This document shows, one piece after another, positions 33,607 to 42,918 of a stretch of DNA of 64,000 bases; the stretch's first letter is position 1; each line of letters opens with the position of its first letter. The stretch covers positions 106,044-170,043 of the forward strand of contig NZ_JACJRJ010000005.1 in the NCBI RefSeq assembly GCF_014697195.1, in the 5' to 3' direction. The position numbers were made by a program, and so were the translations under genes. The notes below the pieces were generated by a model. That model worked only from the letters and a program-made list of their open reading frames with translations. It searched no databases and was not told the DNA's origin. The DNA is from Cylindrospermum sp. FACHB-282 (GTDB lineage: Bacteria > Cyanobacteriota > Cyanobacteriia > Cyanobacteriales > Nostocaceae).

Positions 33607-34224
33607 CTAGTCCCCTTTTTGATTAATCGGTTCTATCAAGGCTGCTGCTACTATTGCTAAAGTTCTAGAGTCTGTCAACATCCAGGGGTGCAGTGCTACA
33701 GGCAATGTTACCTCTCGTCCCAAAAGCATTTGTGAACTCTTTGGCGGTACAATCATCAAATCATAAGGTGTCCATATAGATGTAAAATTCAACTGCTTTA
33801 ACATCTGGGCATCAGAATTCAAATCTAACAAAAATGGGCTTTTGGGGCGCATTTGCACACAGCCGGGAAGTGAGGAACCATAAGCAATCACAGTTCCATT
33901 ATGGGGCGAAGATATGGTGATAAATCGCTGTACACGACTAATTCCTCCTAATCGCTGGAGATAGTAGCGGCTGACTATTCCCCCCATACTGAAGCCTACC
34001 AAATCCAGTGGTTGTTCTGGTGGCAGGTGCAAAGCGACATAATTAGTTACCTGCTTTGCCAATTCATCAAGGCCTACAGCACCATTATTTGGCACTAAAT
34101 CCAGGGTATACACAGACCAACCCCGTTGTCTAAGATAATGTGCCATTTTATGGAAAACTGCCCCTGTATCCCCAATGCCGTGTACCAATAACAGGGGATT
34201 ACGCTGTTGATTTTCAGTGTTCAT
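33607..34224 (-). CDS. Alpha/beta hydrolase, lipase-like
   Basis: A 205-aa protein starting at Met 34224 (frame open to 34245). The oxyanion region is L-L-V-H-G-I-G-D-T and the nucleophile elbow G-F-S-M-G-G. The Asp and His of the triad are not placed with certainty. Similar to triacylglycerol lipase-like proteins of cyanobacteria. It lies 56 bp downstream of the DUF92 gene in the opposite reading order (this gene is upstream of it). Confidence 0.83.
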   Translation of the reverse strand: MNTENQQRNPLLLVHGIGDTGAVFHKMAHYLRQRGWSVYTLDLVPNNGAVGLDELAKQVTNYVALHLPPEQPLDLVGFSMGGIVSRYYLQRLGGISRVQRFITISSPHNGTVIAYGSSLPGCVQMRPKSPFLLDLNSDAQMLKQLNFTSIWTPYDLMIVPPKSSQMLLGREVTLPVALHPWMLTDSRTLAIVAAALIEPINQKGD

Positions 34225-34581
34225 CGACAAACTTTTTCTAAACAAGCCTGTTGAAAATTTAACCAGATCCCCGACTTCTCAGAGAAGTCGGGGATCTGTC
34301 GGTTAACCAAGAATTGTTAATTATTGTTAAGCTAGCTTTCAGAATCTTGCTCTGAGTTACAGTAAAATTTAATAATAAATTCTCGGTATCGACAAGTTGC
34401 AAGTACTTGCAAGCAAAGATTTGAGAACACTTGCCCTGTAGTGTGACTAAATAGTTGATTAAGCACAAATCTATAAGCGTTGTTACAGGAATGGGATAGC
34501 GCCGAGCAAAAATGTAACATTTAGCCGTAAATTTTAATAAATACGGTCACAATCTAGATATAAAAGAGAGGAGAAATTGTA
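34225..34581. terminator. Intergenic region with a strong palindrome
   Basis: AGATCCCCGACTTCT-CAG-AGAAGTCGGGGATCT (34263-34296) is a near-perfect 15-bp-arm hairpin, a common Nostocales repeat. The remaining ~280 bp has no recognisable gene and probably holds the promoter of the gene at 34582. Confidence 0.6.
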
Positions 34582-35022
34582 ATGGGTTTTATCAAAAAAT
34601 TAATCGCCGGTATTCTGGGTTTCATCACTGGGTTATTACCTGGCAAAAAGAAAGGCAACGGCTACTACTTGGAACTCAACGAAGCCGCCACTGAAACCAA
34701 ACCAGCAGCATCGAATGGTGCAAAAGCTGCCCAACCAGTCGCCCCAGCTGCACCAGTTCAATCCGTAATCGCACCAACCCCCGCACCGACTGCGGCCAAA
34801 GCCACCAAAGAGAAACCATCAAAAAAAGGCAAGGCTGCCAAAGCAGAACCAGCACCAGCGGTAGCACCAGCCGCAGCTAAGAGTACAAAGGCCCCAACTG
34901 AAACTACCTTTGCCCCCAAATATCTAGATCCTGCCGCTGCAAGCTCAAATGGTCGTCGGCGTCCAGGGGCAAATATGAATCCTTTCCTCGATATGGCAAC
35001 TCAGGTGAAAACTCCTGGGTAA
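34582..35022 (+). CDS. Small Ala/Pro-rich cyanobacterial hypothetical protein
   Basis: A 146-aa protein. N-terminal amphipathic/hydrophobic segment M-G-F-I-K-K-L-I-A-G-I-L-G-F-I-T-G-L-L-P suggests membrane association. It is followed by a long Ala/Pro/Lys-rich disordered stretch (residues ~40-110) and a conserved-looking end (N-P-F-L-D-M-A-T-Q). Good ribosome site GAGAGGAGA. Function unknown. Confidence 0.8.
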   Translation: MGFIKKLIAGILGFITGLLPGKKKGNGYYLELNEAATETKPAASNGAKAAQPVAPAAPVQSVIAPTPAPTAAKATKEKPSKKGKAAKAEPAPAVAPAAAKSTKAPTETTFAPKYLDPAAASSNGRRRPGANMNPFLDMATQVKTPG

Positions 35023-35023
35023 G

Positions 35024-35170
35024 TTTGGTAATTGGTAATTGGTGAGCCAGTGCGCAGAACCGTCTTGTTTCCACGCCACGTGCTTTAAGCCGGGGAACCC
35101 GTCCAACGCAGTGGCTCCCCATGAGCAACTGGCGAACCCGAAGGGTAATTGGTAATGGGGCATTGGGTAT
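35024..35170. repeat. Dispersed repeats
   Basis: GGTAATTGGTAATTGGTGAG, the paired CCAGTGCG...CGCAGTGG segment (35047-35115) and GGGTATTGGTAATTATTG. Similar GTAATTGGT runs occur at 23395. No gene. Confidence 0.6.
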
Positions 35171-35176
35171 TGGTAA

Positions 35177-36259
35177 TTATTGCCCTGCCCCATTATTTTT
35201 CACAAATATGAGTCCACTATATAGCTGAAAAGCTGAGTCCCAATTACTTTGTTCCCTACGAAACAGGTCAATGTGAGATGGGATTTTATGGAGGATTTCT
35301 GTTTGATCTAATACTGTCTCTGCAAAAGCAGTGAAATTTGACCACAGCTTGACTTGAGGGATTTGCTGCTCAAGGGATTTCAGTAAGCTATTCCAATTAA
35401 TCCTGATGGTATTTTGGCTGGCTTGGGGTGTGATTTCTACACCTTTTTGGAATTCATAGCCGCTGTCATAAAGTCGCAAAATGCAATTTCTGCCTGGTAG
35501 ATGTAAATCACAAAATTGGGCATAGTCTTGGGTTTTGGTTTTACGTTCTAGCTGACGGCGGATGTTAACGTCTACAACTTCTTCAAAAATTGGCAATAGT
35601 CCTATAACTCTTGCTGTGACTTCTGACCAGTCAAAGGTAAGGGAACCAAGTTGATTTTCTTGATTGCGGCAAACAACGGTGGTTTTTTGAGCAAATTCTG
35701 AGAAATATTTGACTTGAAATACTTGAATTTGCTGAATTTGAGCTATTGTGACCCAGAAGCAGGGAATGCCAGCCTGCTGTAGCTGTGTACCATAATATTT
35801 GAGTTCTCCCACTTGTCCAAGGCGGTATAGTCTCCAGCCGCGACTGGGGATAACTAGTCTGGCGGTGTAGGAGTCTAGCTGCATAATTTGGGCGAATTTT
35901 TGCACAGCTAGGGTTTTGGCTTGGTTGCTGACTGGTTCTAAGATTAGTATGCCTAATTCAGTATGACTGGGTTCAGCGGTTGCTTGATTAATCGCTCTTT
36001 GTCTTTCTTCTTGCTGAATTTCTTGCAGTCGTTGCAAACCAAGACGTGCTTGCATGATTATTTTCTGATTGTTTGTACTCCGCAGCAGTTGCCGATAAAT
36101 GTTTTCCGCCTCTGTCCGCTTGGAGGATACTTCATGCAGCCGTCCGAGATAAAATTGCACCCAAGGATTTTCTGGCGATTCAGTTAACAGCTGTTTGAGT
36201 AATTTGGCAGCGGTTTTATAGTCTTTGTGTTCAAAAGCGGCAGCAACTTGCTCAATCAT
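35177..36259 (-). CDS. TPR-repeat protein
   Basis: About 360 aa from Met 36259 (M-I-E-Q-V-A-A-A-F-E-H-K-D-Y). The N-terminal ~90 residues show two tetratricopeptide-type helical hairpins (A-A-K-L-L-K-Q-L-L; N-P-W-V-Q-F-Y-L-G-R-L). The larger C-terminal part is conserved-looking but unrecognised. It follows rsmE by only ~20 bp in the same direction, so it may be co-transcribed. Confidence 0.75.
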   Translation of the reverse strand: MIEQVAAAFEHKDYKTAAKLLKQLLTESPENPWVQFYLGRLHEVSSKRTEAENIYRQLLRSTNNQKIIMQARLGLQRLQEIQQEERQRAINQATAEPSHTELGILILEPVSNQAKTLAVQKFAQIMQLDSYTARLVIPSRGWRLYRLGQVGELKYYGTQLQQAGIPCFWVTIAQIQQIQVFQVKYFSEFAQKTTVVCRNQENQLGSLTFDWSEVTARVIGLLPIFEEVVDVNIRRQLERKTKTQDYAQFCDLHLPGRNCILRLYDSGYEFQKGVEITPQASQNTIRINWNSLLKSLEQQIPQVKLWSNFTAFAETVLDQTEILHKIPSHIDLFRREQSNWDSAFQLYSGLIFVKNNGAGQ

Positions 36260-36280
36260 AAAAAATCTAGGTAGTGTCAA

Positions 36281-36988
36281 TTATACTTCACAAGCTGCTG
36301 CTACTAAGGATAATGCCACTACTGGTGCTGTCACTGCTCGCAAGATGCGCCTTCCAAGGGATACTGGTTGAAATCCAGAGGCTCGCGCATTTTCAATTTC
36401 TTTCTCCGTCCATCCCCCCTCTGGGCCAGTAGCAATGACTATCTTGTGAGCAACAATATCTATCACTTTGCTTAAATGAGGGTATTCACCACGCGCCTCA
36501 CAAATATAATGGTGAGTCCCCACACCAGCGCTAACAACGGCACTAAAAGCTACAGGTTCTAAAATTGTCGGCACAAAAGACCTCTCTGATTGCTCGGCGG
36601 CTTCTGCGGCAATGCGCCGCCAGCGTTCGAGTTTTTGGGGGCTAGGATTTAGTAAGGTGCGATCGCTCAACACTGGATAAATACAAGTTACACCCAACTC
36701 TGTACAACACCGCACTACGTCATCAAATCCATTCCCTTTGGGTAAGGCTACCATCAGGGTAATTGAGATAGGTAACTCGGTTTCTACGGTGAGCGGTTCT
36801 AAAACCTGGGCCTGTTCCCCAACTAACTGCGCCAACCACCATTTACCCATACCATCCATGGCAATAAAGCGATCGCCTTCATGCAAGCGCAACACCCGCC
36901 CTAGATAGTGTAATTGCTGTGGTGTCAACAATATTTGGGCTTCTTGGAGTTGATGGGGTGCGATCGCAATTCTTTGAAGTTGAGACAT
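36281..36988 (-). CDS. rsmE: 16S rRNA m3U1498 methyltransferase RsmE
   Basis: About 235 aa from Met 36988 (M-S-Q-L-Q-R-I-A-I-A-P); the frame extends to 37126 but that part is not RsmE-like. SPOUT/trefoil-knot features: I-A-T-G-P-E-G-G-W and the C-terminal V-S-L-G-R-R-I-L-R-A-V-T-A. Methylates U1498 of 16S rRNA. Confidence 0.92.
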   Translation of the reverse strand: MSQLQRIAIAPHQLQEAQILLTPQQLHYLGRVLRLHEGDRFIAMDGMGKWWLAQLVGEQAQVLEPLTVETELPISITLMVALPKGNGFDDVVRCCTELGVTCIYPVLSDRTLLNPSPQKLERWRRIAAEAAEQSERSFVPTILEPVAFSAVVSAGVGTHHYICEARGEYPHLSKVIDIVAHKIVIATGPEGGWTEKEIENARASGFQPVSLGRRILRAVTAPVVALSLVAAACEV

Positions 36989-37650
36989 TAGATTGTAGCT
37001 TTTTGTCAATGTTTTTATTACCTTAACAACCTTGAATAAACGGCTCTTCCAGACTAGGTATGATAACTTAATACTACAAAAATGCTGAAGACACTGATTT
37101 AACAAGGCTTCACCAATATAAAACAACCGATCTAATAAAAATATATTTTGATTTTATTGAATCCCTTGCTATCTAATGAATTTAAGCTAATATTAATTTT
37201 TCATAGCTATTCTAGGAAAGCCAATAATATTTAGGATCTGCCAGTTTAAAACCATCCTAGTATTGACCTAATGTTTATTATTACTGCCTTTTCCTTTATT
37301 ACCTTTAATTGCCATAGATATGAAAATAATGCCGCTACAGAAAAGTAAAATACTAATTACCCAACTAGCTTTGCCTAGATTATAAAACAATGAATAACCA
37401 CTAAGAAAAATCATAAATATACCAACAACAAAAAATCCAAACCTAGAAAGAAAAACCTAGAACATCCCGAAAGATGAATTTTAGGACGAATGCTAAAGAT
37501 TCTTTTACCGCGAACACAAAATCAGTAAAACTCATAAACTCACCTGTGTATAAAGTAGGGATTCAGTTAGGTTGAGGGAGATCATACTCTCCCTCAACCT
37601 AACTGTACTTCCAAATAGCGGAATTTTTAATCAATCGTTGCTATACCCCA
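36989..37650. terminator. Intergenic region with perfect hairpin downstream of phosphatase gene
   Basis: The perfect inverted repeat CAGTTAGGTTGAGGGAGA and its complement (37564-37605, 18-bp arms, 6-nt loop) lies just downstream of the histidine-phosphatase gene and likely ends its transcript. Besides the possible broken gene at 37268-37535, the ~660 bp are AT-rich without clear features. Confidence 0.65.
37268..37535 (-). pseudogene. Possible frameshifted small membrane protein
   Basis: Two short minus-strand frames abut. 37535-37443 encodes 30 aa (M-S-F-T-D-F-V-F-A-V-K). A second frame, open from ~37456 to 37268, encodes a hydrophobic piece with Met at 37414 (M-I-F-L-S-G-Y-S-L-F-Y-N-L-G-K-A-S-W). 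The join falls at a T-rich stretch, and together they would form a ~85-aa two-span membrane protein. Either a frameshifted gene or chance; low confidence. Confidence 0.3.
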
Positions 37651-38289
37651 TTATGTTCCCGGACGAGAGCGAATATGATCGGGTAGATGATGGCGATCGC
37701 CTAATATTTCTAACAAAGGGCCATTAACGTCAAATTTAACCATACTTACCGACGCGACCAAAATATTCACCCGATAGCGATAGCGTCCCAAATCAATTCC
37801 CAGTAAACTGCAAAGCATAATCCGAATCGTGGCTTTATGGGAAACTACTAAAACATTACCTTGGGGATGTTTTTCTTGAATTTCCGCAATTACAGGCATA
37901 GAACGGTTAGCAATATCTACCGCAGTTTCTCCCCCTAGTGGTGCATTCCAAGCGGGTTCTGTCACCCATTTTACATAGTTTTCTGCGTAATTCTCTTGGG
38001 CAAACGATTTACTCTTGGTTTCCCATTCGCCGTAACTACCTTCTCTAAGTCCGTCACGCAACTGCATATCCATACTGATAGCATCACAAAATGGACTGGC
38101 AGTTGCAATTGCACGCTTCATCGGGCTAACATAAACCCCTTCCCACTTCAATTTTTGATAAACATCGGCAAAACTGGATGCCATCTGCATTCCTTCTTTT
38201 GTCAACTCCGCATCAGTTTTACCGCAGAAATTACCACTTTGACTAAAAGTAGTTTCTCCATGTCGCAGTAAGTATAAATTGAGTGTCAT
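37651..38289 (-). CDS. Histidine phosphatase family protein
   Basis: About 212 aa from Met 38289 (M-T-L-N-L-Y-L-L-R-H-G-E-T); the ORF is open to 38343. The phosphoglycerate-mutase-like catalytic motif L-R-H-G-E and a second His in V-V-S-H-K-A-T-I-R are visible, plus S-P-M-K-R-A. Substrate not predictable (sugar phosphate or cobalamin-like). Confidence 0.88.
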   Translation of the reverse strand: MTLNLYLLRHGETTFSQSGNFCGKTDAELTKEGMQMASSFADVYQKLKWEGVYVSPMKRAIATASPFCDAISMDMQLRDGLREGSYGEWETKSKSFAQENYAENYVKWVTEPAWNAPLGGETAVDIANRSMPVIAEIQEKHPQGNVLVVSHKATIRIMLCSLLGIDLGRYRYRVNILVASVSMVKFDVNGPLLEILGDRHHLPDHIRSRPGT

Positions 38290-38426
38290 AGCTTGTATTG
38301 CGATTGGGATAAAAGAGTTTGGGCAAAAATAAAATACCATCAATCTCGCAATCGAGTGTGTGACACAAGGACAAAGTAATCAATCAAAAAAGTCAATCAA
38401 GCACAAACGTTTTTCATAGCTGGCGA

Positions 38427-38573
38427 CTAAGTAAGTAGGCGAAAAAAATTAAACTATGTTAAGCAAAGTAAAAACTATTGAAATTTGCTCGTAGTGAGCG
38501 GCTCTCAGCCCTCTTTCGTAGGGCTAAAGCCCTCACTACCAACCTTGAATTATTTACGCCAACCTACTTAACC
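38427..38573. mobile_element. Non-autonomous repeat element, copy A
   Basis: About 147 bp with imperfect terminal arms (AAGTAGGCG and CGCCAACCTACTT). It contains GTAGGGCTAAAGCCCTCACT. A second copy in the opposite orientation lies at 62342-62481 with high identity over its length. A hairpin AAAACTC-CCCTAT-CA-ATAGG-GAGTTTT follows at 38602-38630 and probably terminates the sir transcript. Confidence 0.7.
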
Positions 38574-38678
38574 CAAACTAATTGCCAGCAGCACACTCAA
38601 CAAAAACTCCCCTATCAATAGGAGAGTTTTATGAAAAGTTTGGTTTGATAGGCAGGCTGAAAATTAGATTCTTAAATA

Positions 38679-40589
38679 CTACAGACCTTGGAAGTACTTA
38701 TCTAACGCCTCATGTACCAACTCAGTCATGGGACGGTCTTGTTTTTCTGCTGCTTCCTTGATTTGCAAATATACATCTTCCCGCAAACTCACCCGATGGC
38801 GTGATTTTGAACCATTGGCGGTTGGGGGTTCGTAGCTGGCGGTAAATTCTCGGATGGCATCAAAGCCGACGCGATCGCAAAAATCACCAAAACTTTCTCT
38901 AGATTGACGCGTCTTTTTAAAGAAGACAAAAATCGGCTCTAAAAAGCTTTCTATCTCATCGTGGTGCAGCTTTTCTGTGTAAGCTTGGGCCAAGCGTGTC
39001 TGATCTGGTGAACCCCCCAGCCAAACTTGGTAAGATTCTGGCGCACTACCCACAAAACCCAATTCTGCCATGTAGGGACGAGCGCAACCATTGGGGCAAC
39101 CGGTCATCCTTACCACAAAATGTTGCTTTTGTAAACCCAATTTATCTAACAGGGCGCGAATTCGTTCTAAAATACCTGGTATTGCCCTTTCTGATTCGGT
39201 GATTGCCAAGCCGCAAGTGGGCAAAGCTGGGCAGGCCATGGCAAACCTGGTTAAGGGTTCAATTTTACTAGGGTCAGCAACAACACCGCGATTTTCGAGA
39301 ATTTCTTGAATAGCTTGCTTGTTATCTGGTGTGATGTCGTAAAAAATCAGGTTTTGGCTGGGTGTGAGGCGGATGGGTAAGTTAAATTGCTCGACAATTT
39401 CCCGCAAGGCTGTCTTCAGGAGAAACGAACCTTCATCCTTCACCCGACCATTATCGATGGAAATGCCCAAAAACAAATTACCATCGCCTTGTTCATTCCA
39501 GCCCAGGTAATCTTGATATTTAAATTTGGGTAGATTTTTAAAAGGTTCGACTGGTTTACCAAAATATTCTTCAACTTGGGCGCGGAACTTATCTACACCC
39601 CAATCATTGATTAAATATTTTAATCTGGCGTGACGGCGGTCAGTGCGATCGCCATAATCTCTCTGAGTGGCAACAATCGCCTTGACTAAATCGTAAACAT
39701 CAGCTTTCGCCACATAGCAAATTGGATCGGCGATTCTGGCAAAGGTTTCTTCTTTTCCGTGTGTCCGTCCTAAGCCACCACCGGCAAAGATATTAAATCC
39801 TTGTAGTTCACCCTTCTTATTGGTCATTACCACCAAAGTCAGGTCTTGGGAATACAAATCAACCGAATTATCTCCCGGCACTGTGACGCAAATTTTAAAT
39901 TTGCGGGGCATATAGTGAGTGCCATAAATTGGTTCTTCGGTGTCATGGATAATAGTGCCAGTACCATTACCCTGCCGCGCTGCCTTCACATCTGGGTGTT
40001 CTTCAGCGCTAATGGCTTTTTCTCCATCTAACCAAATTTCGTAATAAGCGCCCGTTTGCGGTGACAGCAAATCAGCGATATTCTGGGCATACTCCCAAGC
40101 ATATTGGTAGTCTGGACGATTTTTAAAGGGGACTGGTGGCGCCATCACATTGCGGTTGACATCGCCGCAAGCGCCCAAAGTCGAACCCAAGTTTTTAAAG
40201 ATGGTAGCGATCGCTGTTTTGAGATTCTTCTTTAAAATTCCATGTACCTGAAACCCTTGACGGGTAGTGGCTCGCAAGGTATGGTTGCCATATTCATCAG
40301 CCAGCTTGTCTAAGGCCAGATATAGCTGCGGTGGCACGAACCCACCCGGATTTTTTGTCCGCAGCATAAACTGGTAATCTTTCTCCTGTCCTTTTACACG
40401 GTTGTCTCGGTTATCTTGCTGGTAAGACCCGTGAAACTTCAGAAGTTGGATCGCATCTTCGCTAAAATGAGTCGTATCCTCAAGGATTTCAGTAGCTACA
40501 GGTTCACGTAAAAAATTACTATTTTCCTTGATGCCTTCTACTTTGGAAGGCTTACGGCTGGCAAGGGGGGAAGGGGCAGATTTAACCAT
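38679..40589 (-). CDS. sir: Ferredoxin-dependent sulfite reductase with C-terminal RHH-like tail
   Basis: A 636-aa siroheme [4Fe-4S] enzyme that reduces sulfite to sulfide. Motifs: R-A-T-T-R-Q-G-F-Q near residue 101, C-P-A-L-P-T-C-G-L and [10 protein letters not shown] (cluster ligands), with the Sir-type Y-M-A-E-L-G-F-V-G. The last ~45 residues ([15 protein letters not shown] then [12 protein letters not shown]) look like a ribbon-helix-helix module appended to the enzyme. The alternative, nitrite reductase NirA, is less likely from the motif text and length. Confidence 0.88.
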   Translation of the reverse strand: MVKSAPSPLASRKPSKVEGIKENSNFLREPVATEILEDTTHFSEDAIQLLKFHGSYQQDNRDNRVKGQEKDYQFMLRTKNPGGFVPPQLYLALDKLADEYGNHTLRATTRQGFQVHGILKKNLKTAIATIFKNLGSTLGACGDVNRNVMAPPVPFKNRPDYQYAWEYAQNIADLLSPQTGAYYEIWLDGEKAISAEEHPDVKAARQGNGTGTIIHDTEEPIYGTHYMPRKFKICVTVPGDNSVDLYSQDLTLVVMTNKKGELQGFNIFAGGGLGRTHGKEETFARIADPICYVAKADVYDLVKAIVATQRDYGDRTDRRHARLKYLINDWGVDKFRAQVEEYFGKPVEPFKNLPKFKYQDYLGWNEQGDGNLFLGISIDNGRVKDEGSFLLKTALREIVEQFNLPIRLTPSQNLIFYDITPDNKQAIQEILENRGVVADPSKIEPLTRFAMACPALPTCGLAITESERAIPGILERIRALLDKLGLQKQHFVVRMTGCPNGCARPYMAELGFVGSAPESYQVWLGGSPDQTRLAQAYTEKLHHDEIESFLEPIFVFFKKTRQSRESFGDFCDRVGFDAIREFTASYEPPTANGSKSRHRVSLREDVYLQIKEAAEKQDRPMTELVHEALDKYFQGL

Positions 40590-40876
40590 TACACTTGATA
40601 TCTTTTTTCAATAAAGCATCAGTCAAAGCCGATGCAACAAATTAGCTTGCGGCTGGTTCAACACCAGAATTTCGGTCGGAATTATGAAGAATGATCTTAA
40701 TTTTAACACGGCAAAAGCCGACTTTGTCAGTGATGCAACACTTAACAAAACCAGCATACTCCATTCGGAGAATCCGTAGATATAGGCTGCAAGGTTTAGG
40801 TATGTCCTAAAAAGGATACAAGACTAGCTCAACTAGTCTTGTCCTTGTGGGCGGCTATCACTGTTTTTTGTCAACT
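40590..40876. terminator. Intergenic region with terminator of the beta-barrel gene
   Basis: ACAAGACTAG-CTCAA-CTAGTCTTGT (40818-40842) is a perfect hairpin. On the minus strand it is followed by ATCCTTTTT, so it terminates the gene at 40877-41413. The rest carries the sir promoter region. Confidence 0.7.
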
Positions 40877-41413
40877 TTATTTGAAGCGATAGCCGATACC
40901 ACCATTGATGCTGATAGCAGAAGCGGGGCTATTTTGGTAGGCACGAAGTCCGACTTTGGCGTTAGTGTAGACGAGGAAGTTGTTGGCAACTTCCGATTCC
41001 ACCCCAGCACCCACCACGACAGCGTCTCTGTTACCCAAGGGAGTTGGTTTGCCATCTTTTTCTACAAAAGAATAACCACCAGTGATAAAGGCGTTAGTTC
41101 TATTAGCGATCGGCACGTCGAGGGAAAGTTCTGGGATAATCGCACTTGTCTGATCACTCCAGAGAACGTTACCCCGTACAGAAACTGGTGCATTTCCCAA
41201 TTTCACCCGACCTGTGAGATTTCCGCCAAAGGTAGCAGCGTCGTTGTTTCGTCCGCCATTGGTAACGCCAGCTGCCACACCAGCACCAATATAACTGGCA
41301 TCAGTACCATTTTTTGTTTCAGCAGTAGCTTGACCTGCTGATAGAACTAAAGGACTAACTAGTAAGGAAGACAGTGCAGAAACCGTCAAAAAAGACTTGA
41401 TCAATCGTTTCAT
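40877..41413 (-). CDS. Secreted beta-barrel-like hypothetical protein
   Basis: A 178-aa protein with a clear Sec signal peptide (M-K-R-L-I-K-S-F-L-T-V-S-A, cleavage near A-T-A-E). It is followed by alternating strands rich in Gly and ends in G-G-I-G-Y-R-F-K; a terminal Phe/aromatic pattern fits an outer-membrane barrel. Conserved in cyanobacteria; function unknown. Confidence 0.8.
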   Translation of the reverse strand: MKRLIKSFLTVSALSSLLVSPLVLSAGQATAETKNGTDASYIGAGVAAGVTNGGRNNDAATFGGNLTGRVKLGNAPVSVRGNVLWSDQTSAIIPELSLDVPIANRTNAFITGGYSFVEKDGKPTPLGNRDAVVVGAGVESEVANNFLVYTNAKVGLRAYQNSPASAISINGGIGYRFK

Positions 41414-41896
41414 AATTTTGGCTAACTTTTGGAAGTTTTACTTTTATATTCCAGGTCGAAACTTGAGTAGAAATGTTCCAGATAATTCTTGGATTTGAGG
41501 AAAGGCTTGTTCTGATTAATGCATCCTGCTTAAGAGAACTTCAGTCGTGCTGAGTTGTGAGTAATTTTTACTTCTCTGACTCAGCAAGGGCTACGTCCTG
41601 CAATCACTACAGCACTTTTTCCTCAGCACTTTGTGGTGAGCCATCAACTTTAAGTATAAGCTGTTATATTTACACAGTCGATTAACTGCCATTTCCGCAA
41701 AAGTTAGCCGCTTTTTTAACTGTCACAAAATTGAGAATTAAAAGTTAGTCGGAATCTGGTGGATCAGATACCCAATTTCATCACTCTTTGGGCAGTTTTG
41801 CCAGAAGATGAAACAGTAGGCTGTAGCGGCTATGGCAACAAGCTTTAGAGAAAATCTATAAAGTTAAATTTTGGGATTTTTTATGGAGATTGAATA
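41414..41896. other. 483-bp intergenic region, nothing recognised
   Basis: Promoter region between divergent genes (minus-strand barrel gene, plus-strand ADP-ribosylglycohydrolase). No clear repeat, RNA gene or small ORF that I can support. Confidence 0.4.
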
Positions 41897-42864
41897 ATGC
41901 TAACCGCTGCAAAAACATTGTCTGGTTTGATGGGTTTATGTGTCGGTGATGCGTTGGGTGTACCTGTGGAGTTTACTAGCCGCGCTGATAGAGTGAAATC
42001 TCCGGTGACAACGATGCTGGGTTATGGAACTTGGAATCAACCCCCAGGAACTTGGTCTGATGACAGTTCGCTAACGTTTTGCTTGGCAGAAAGTCTTTGT
42101 AGAGGGTATTCGTTGGATGCTGTTGCCAATTCTTTCTGGCGCTGGTACAAGGCAGCTTACTGGACTCCTCGCGGTGATCTCTTTGATATCGGCCAAAATA
42201 CCCATGAAGCAATTATGCGCCTGAAACAAGGAATTCTACCCCATCAGGCAGGGGGTAAGGTGGAAAACAGTAACGGTAATGGTTCTTTGATGCGAATTTT
42301 GCCGATGGCTTATTGTCACAGAACCATAACTTTTAGCGAATTGATGGCGCGGGTGCATGATGTTTCGGCGATTACCCATGCCCATGTGCGATGGCGCAAA
42401 GCGCCCGCCGGAGGCGATCGCAAATGGCCTGTGGTATTTATATTAGTATTGCTGTGGCCCTACTCAAAGGGGCTGACCTGCAAACAGCTTATATACAAGG
42501 CTTACAAGACATTCAAGCAATTTATGCTGACCGTGAATATCTCCTAGAAAAGCCCCACTTTGGCAGAATCTTCAATGGGAAAATTGCCGAATTACCAGTT
42601 GAAGAGATTAATTCGGGCGGTTATGTGATTGATACTTTAGAAGCATCCCTGTGGTGCTTGTTAAATAGCTCTTCCTACGTCGAAGCAGTACTGAAAGCTG
42701 TCAATTTAGGCGGCGATGCGGATACTACCGCTGCGGTTACTGGTGGGTTAGCAGGAATTTACTACGGCGTGGAAACTATTCCCCCAGAATGGATTAACCA
42801 ACTTGCTCGCAAACAAGACATTATTAACTTGGCAACTCGTTTTGCAGCAGCTGTTTACAGCTAG
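41897..42864 (+). pseudogene. ADP-ribosylglycohydrolase, copy 1, frameshifted by 26-bp insertion
   Basis: The N-terminal part runs 41897 onward (G-L-C-V-G-D-A-L-G-V-P-V-E-F; W-S-D-D-S-S-L-T). The C-terminal part is in another frame to 42864 (G-G-D-A-D-T-T-A-A-V-T-G-G). These are the metal-binding motifs of the DraG/ADP-ribosylglycohydrolase family, which removes ADP-ribose from proteins or nucleic acids. Removing 42393-42418 restores one 313-aa frame (T-H-A-H-V-R-S-Q-M-A-C-G). The insert is a 21-bp palindromic unit plus a duplicated GCGAT. Disrupted unless frameshifting occurs. Confidence 0.9.
42388..42418. mobile_element. Small dispersed repeat insertion in ADP-ribosylglycohydrolase copy 1
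   Basis: GCGAT (42388-42392), then 21 bp beginning GGCGCAAAGCGCCCGCCGG (42393-42413), then GCGAT again (42414-42418). The 5-bp GCGAT looks like a target-site duplication. The size matches the very small mobile repeats known as SDRs in Nostocales. Pre-insertion codons would read GTG CGA TCG CAA ATG. Confidence 0.75.
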
Positions 42865-42918
42865 TGCTGCTTTTCGCCAGTAAAATCAGTTGTAGGAAAG
42901 TTTCAAGCTGATTCAATC

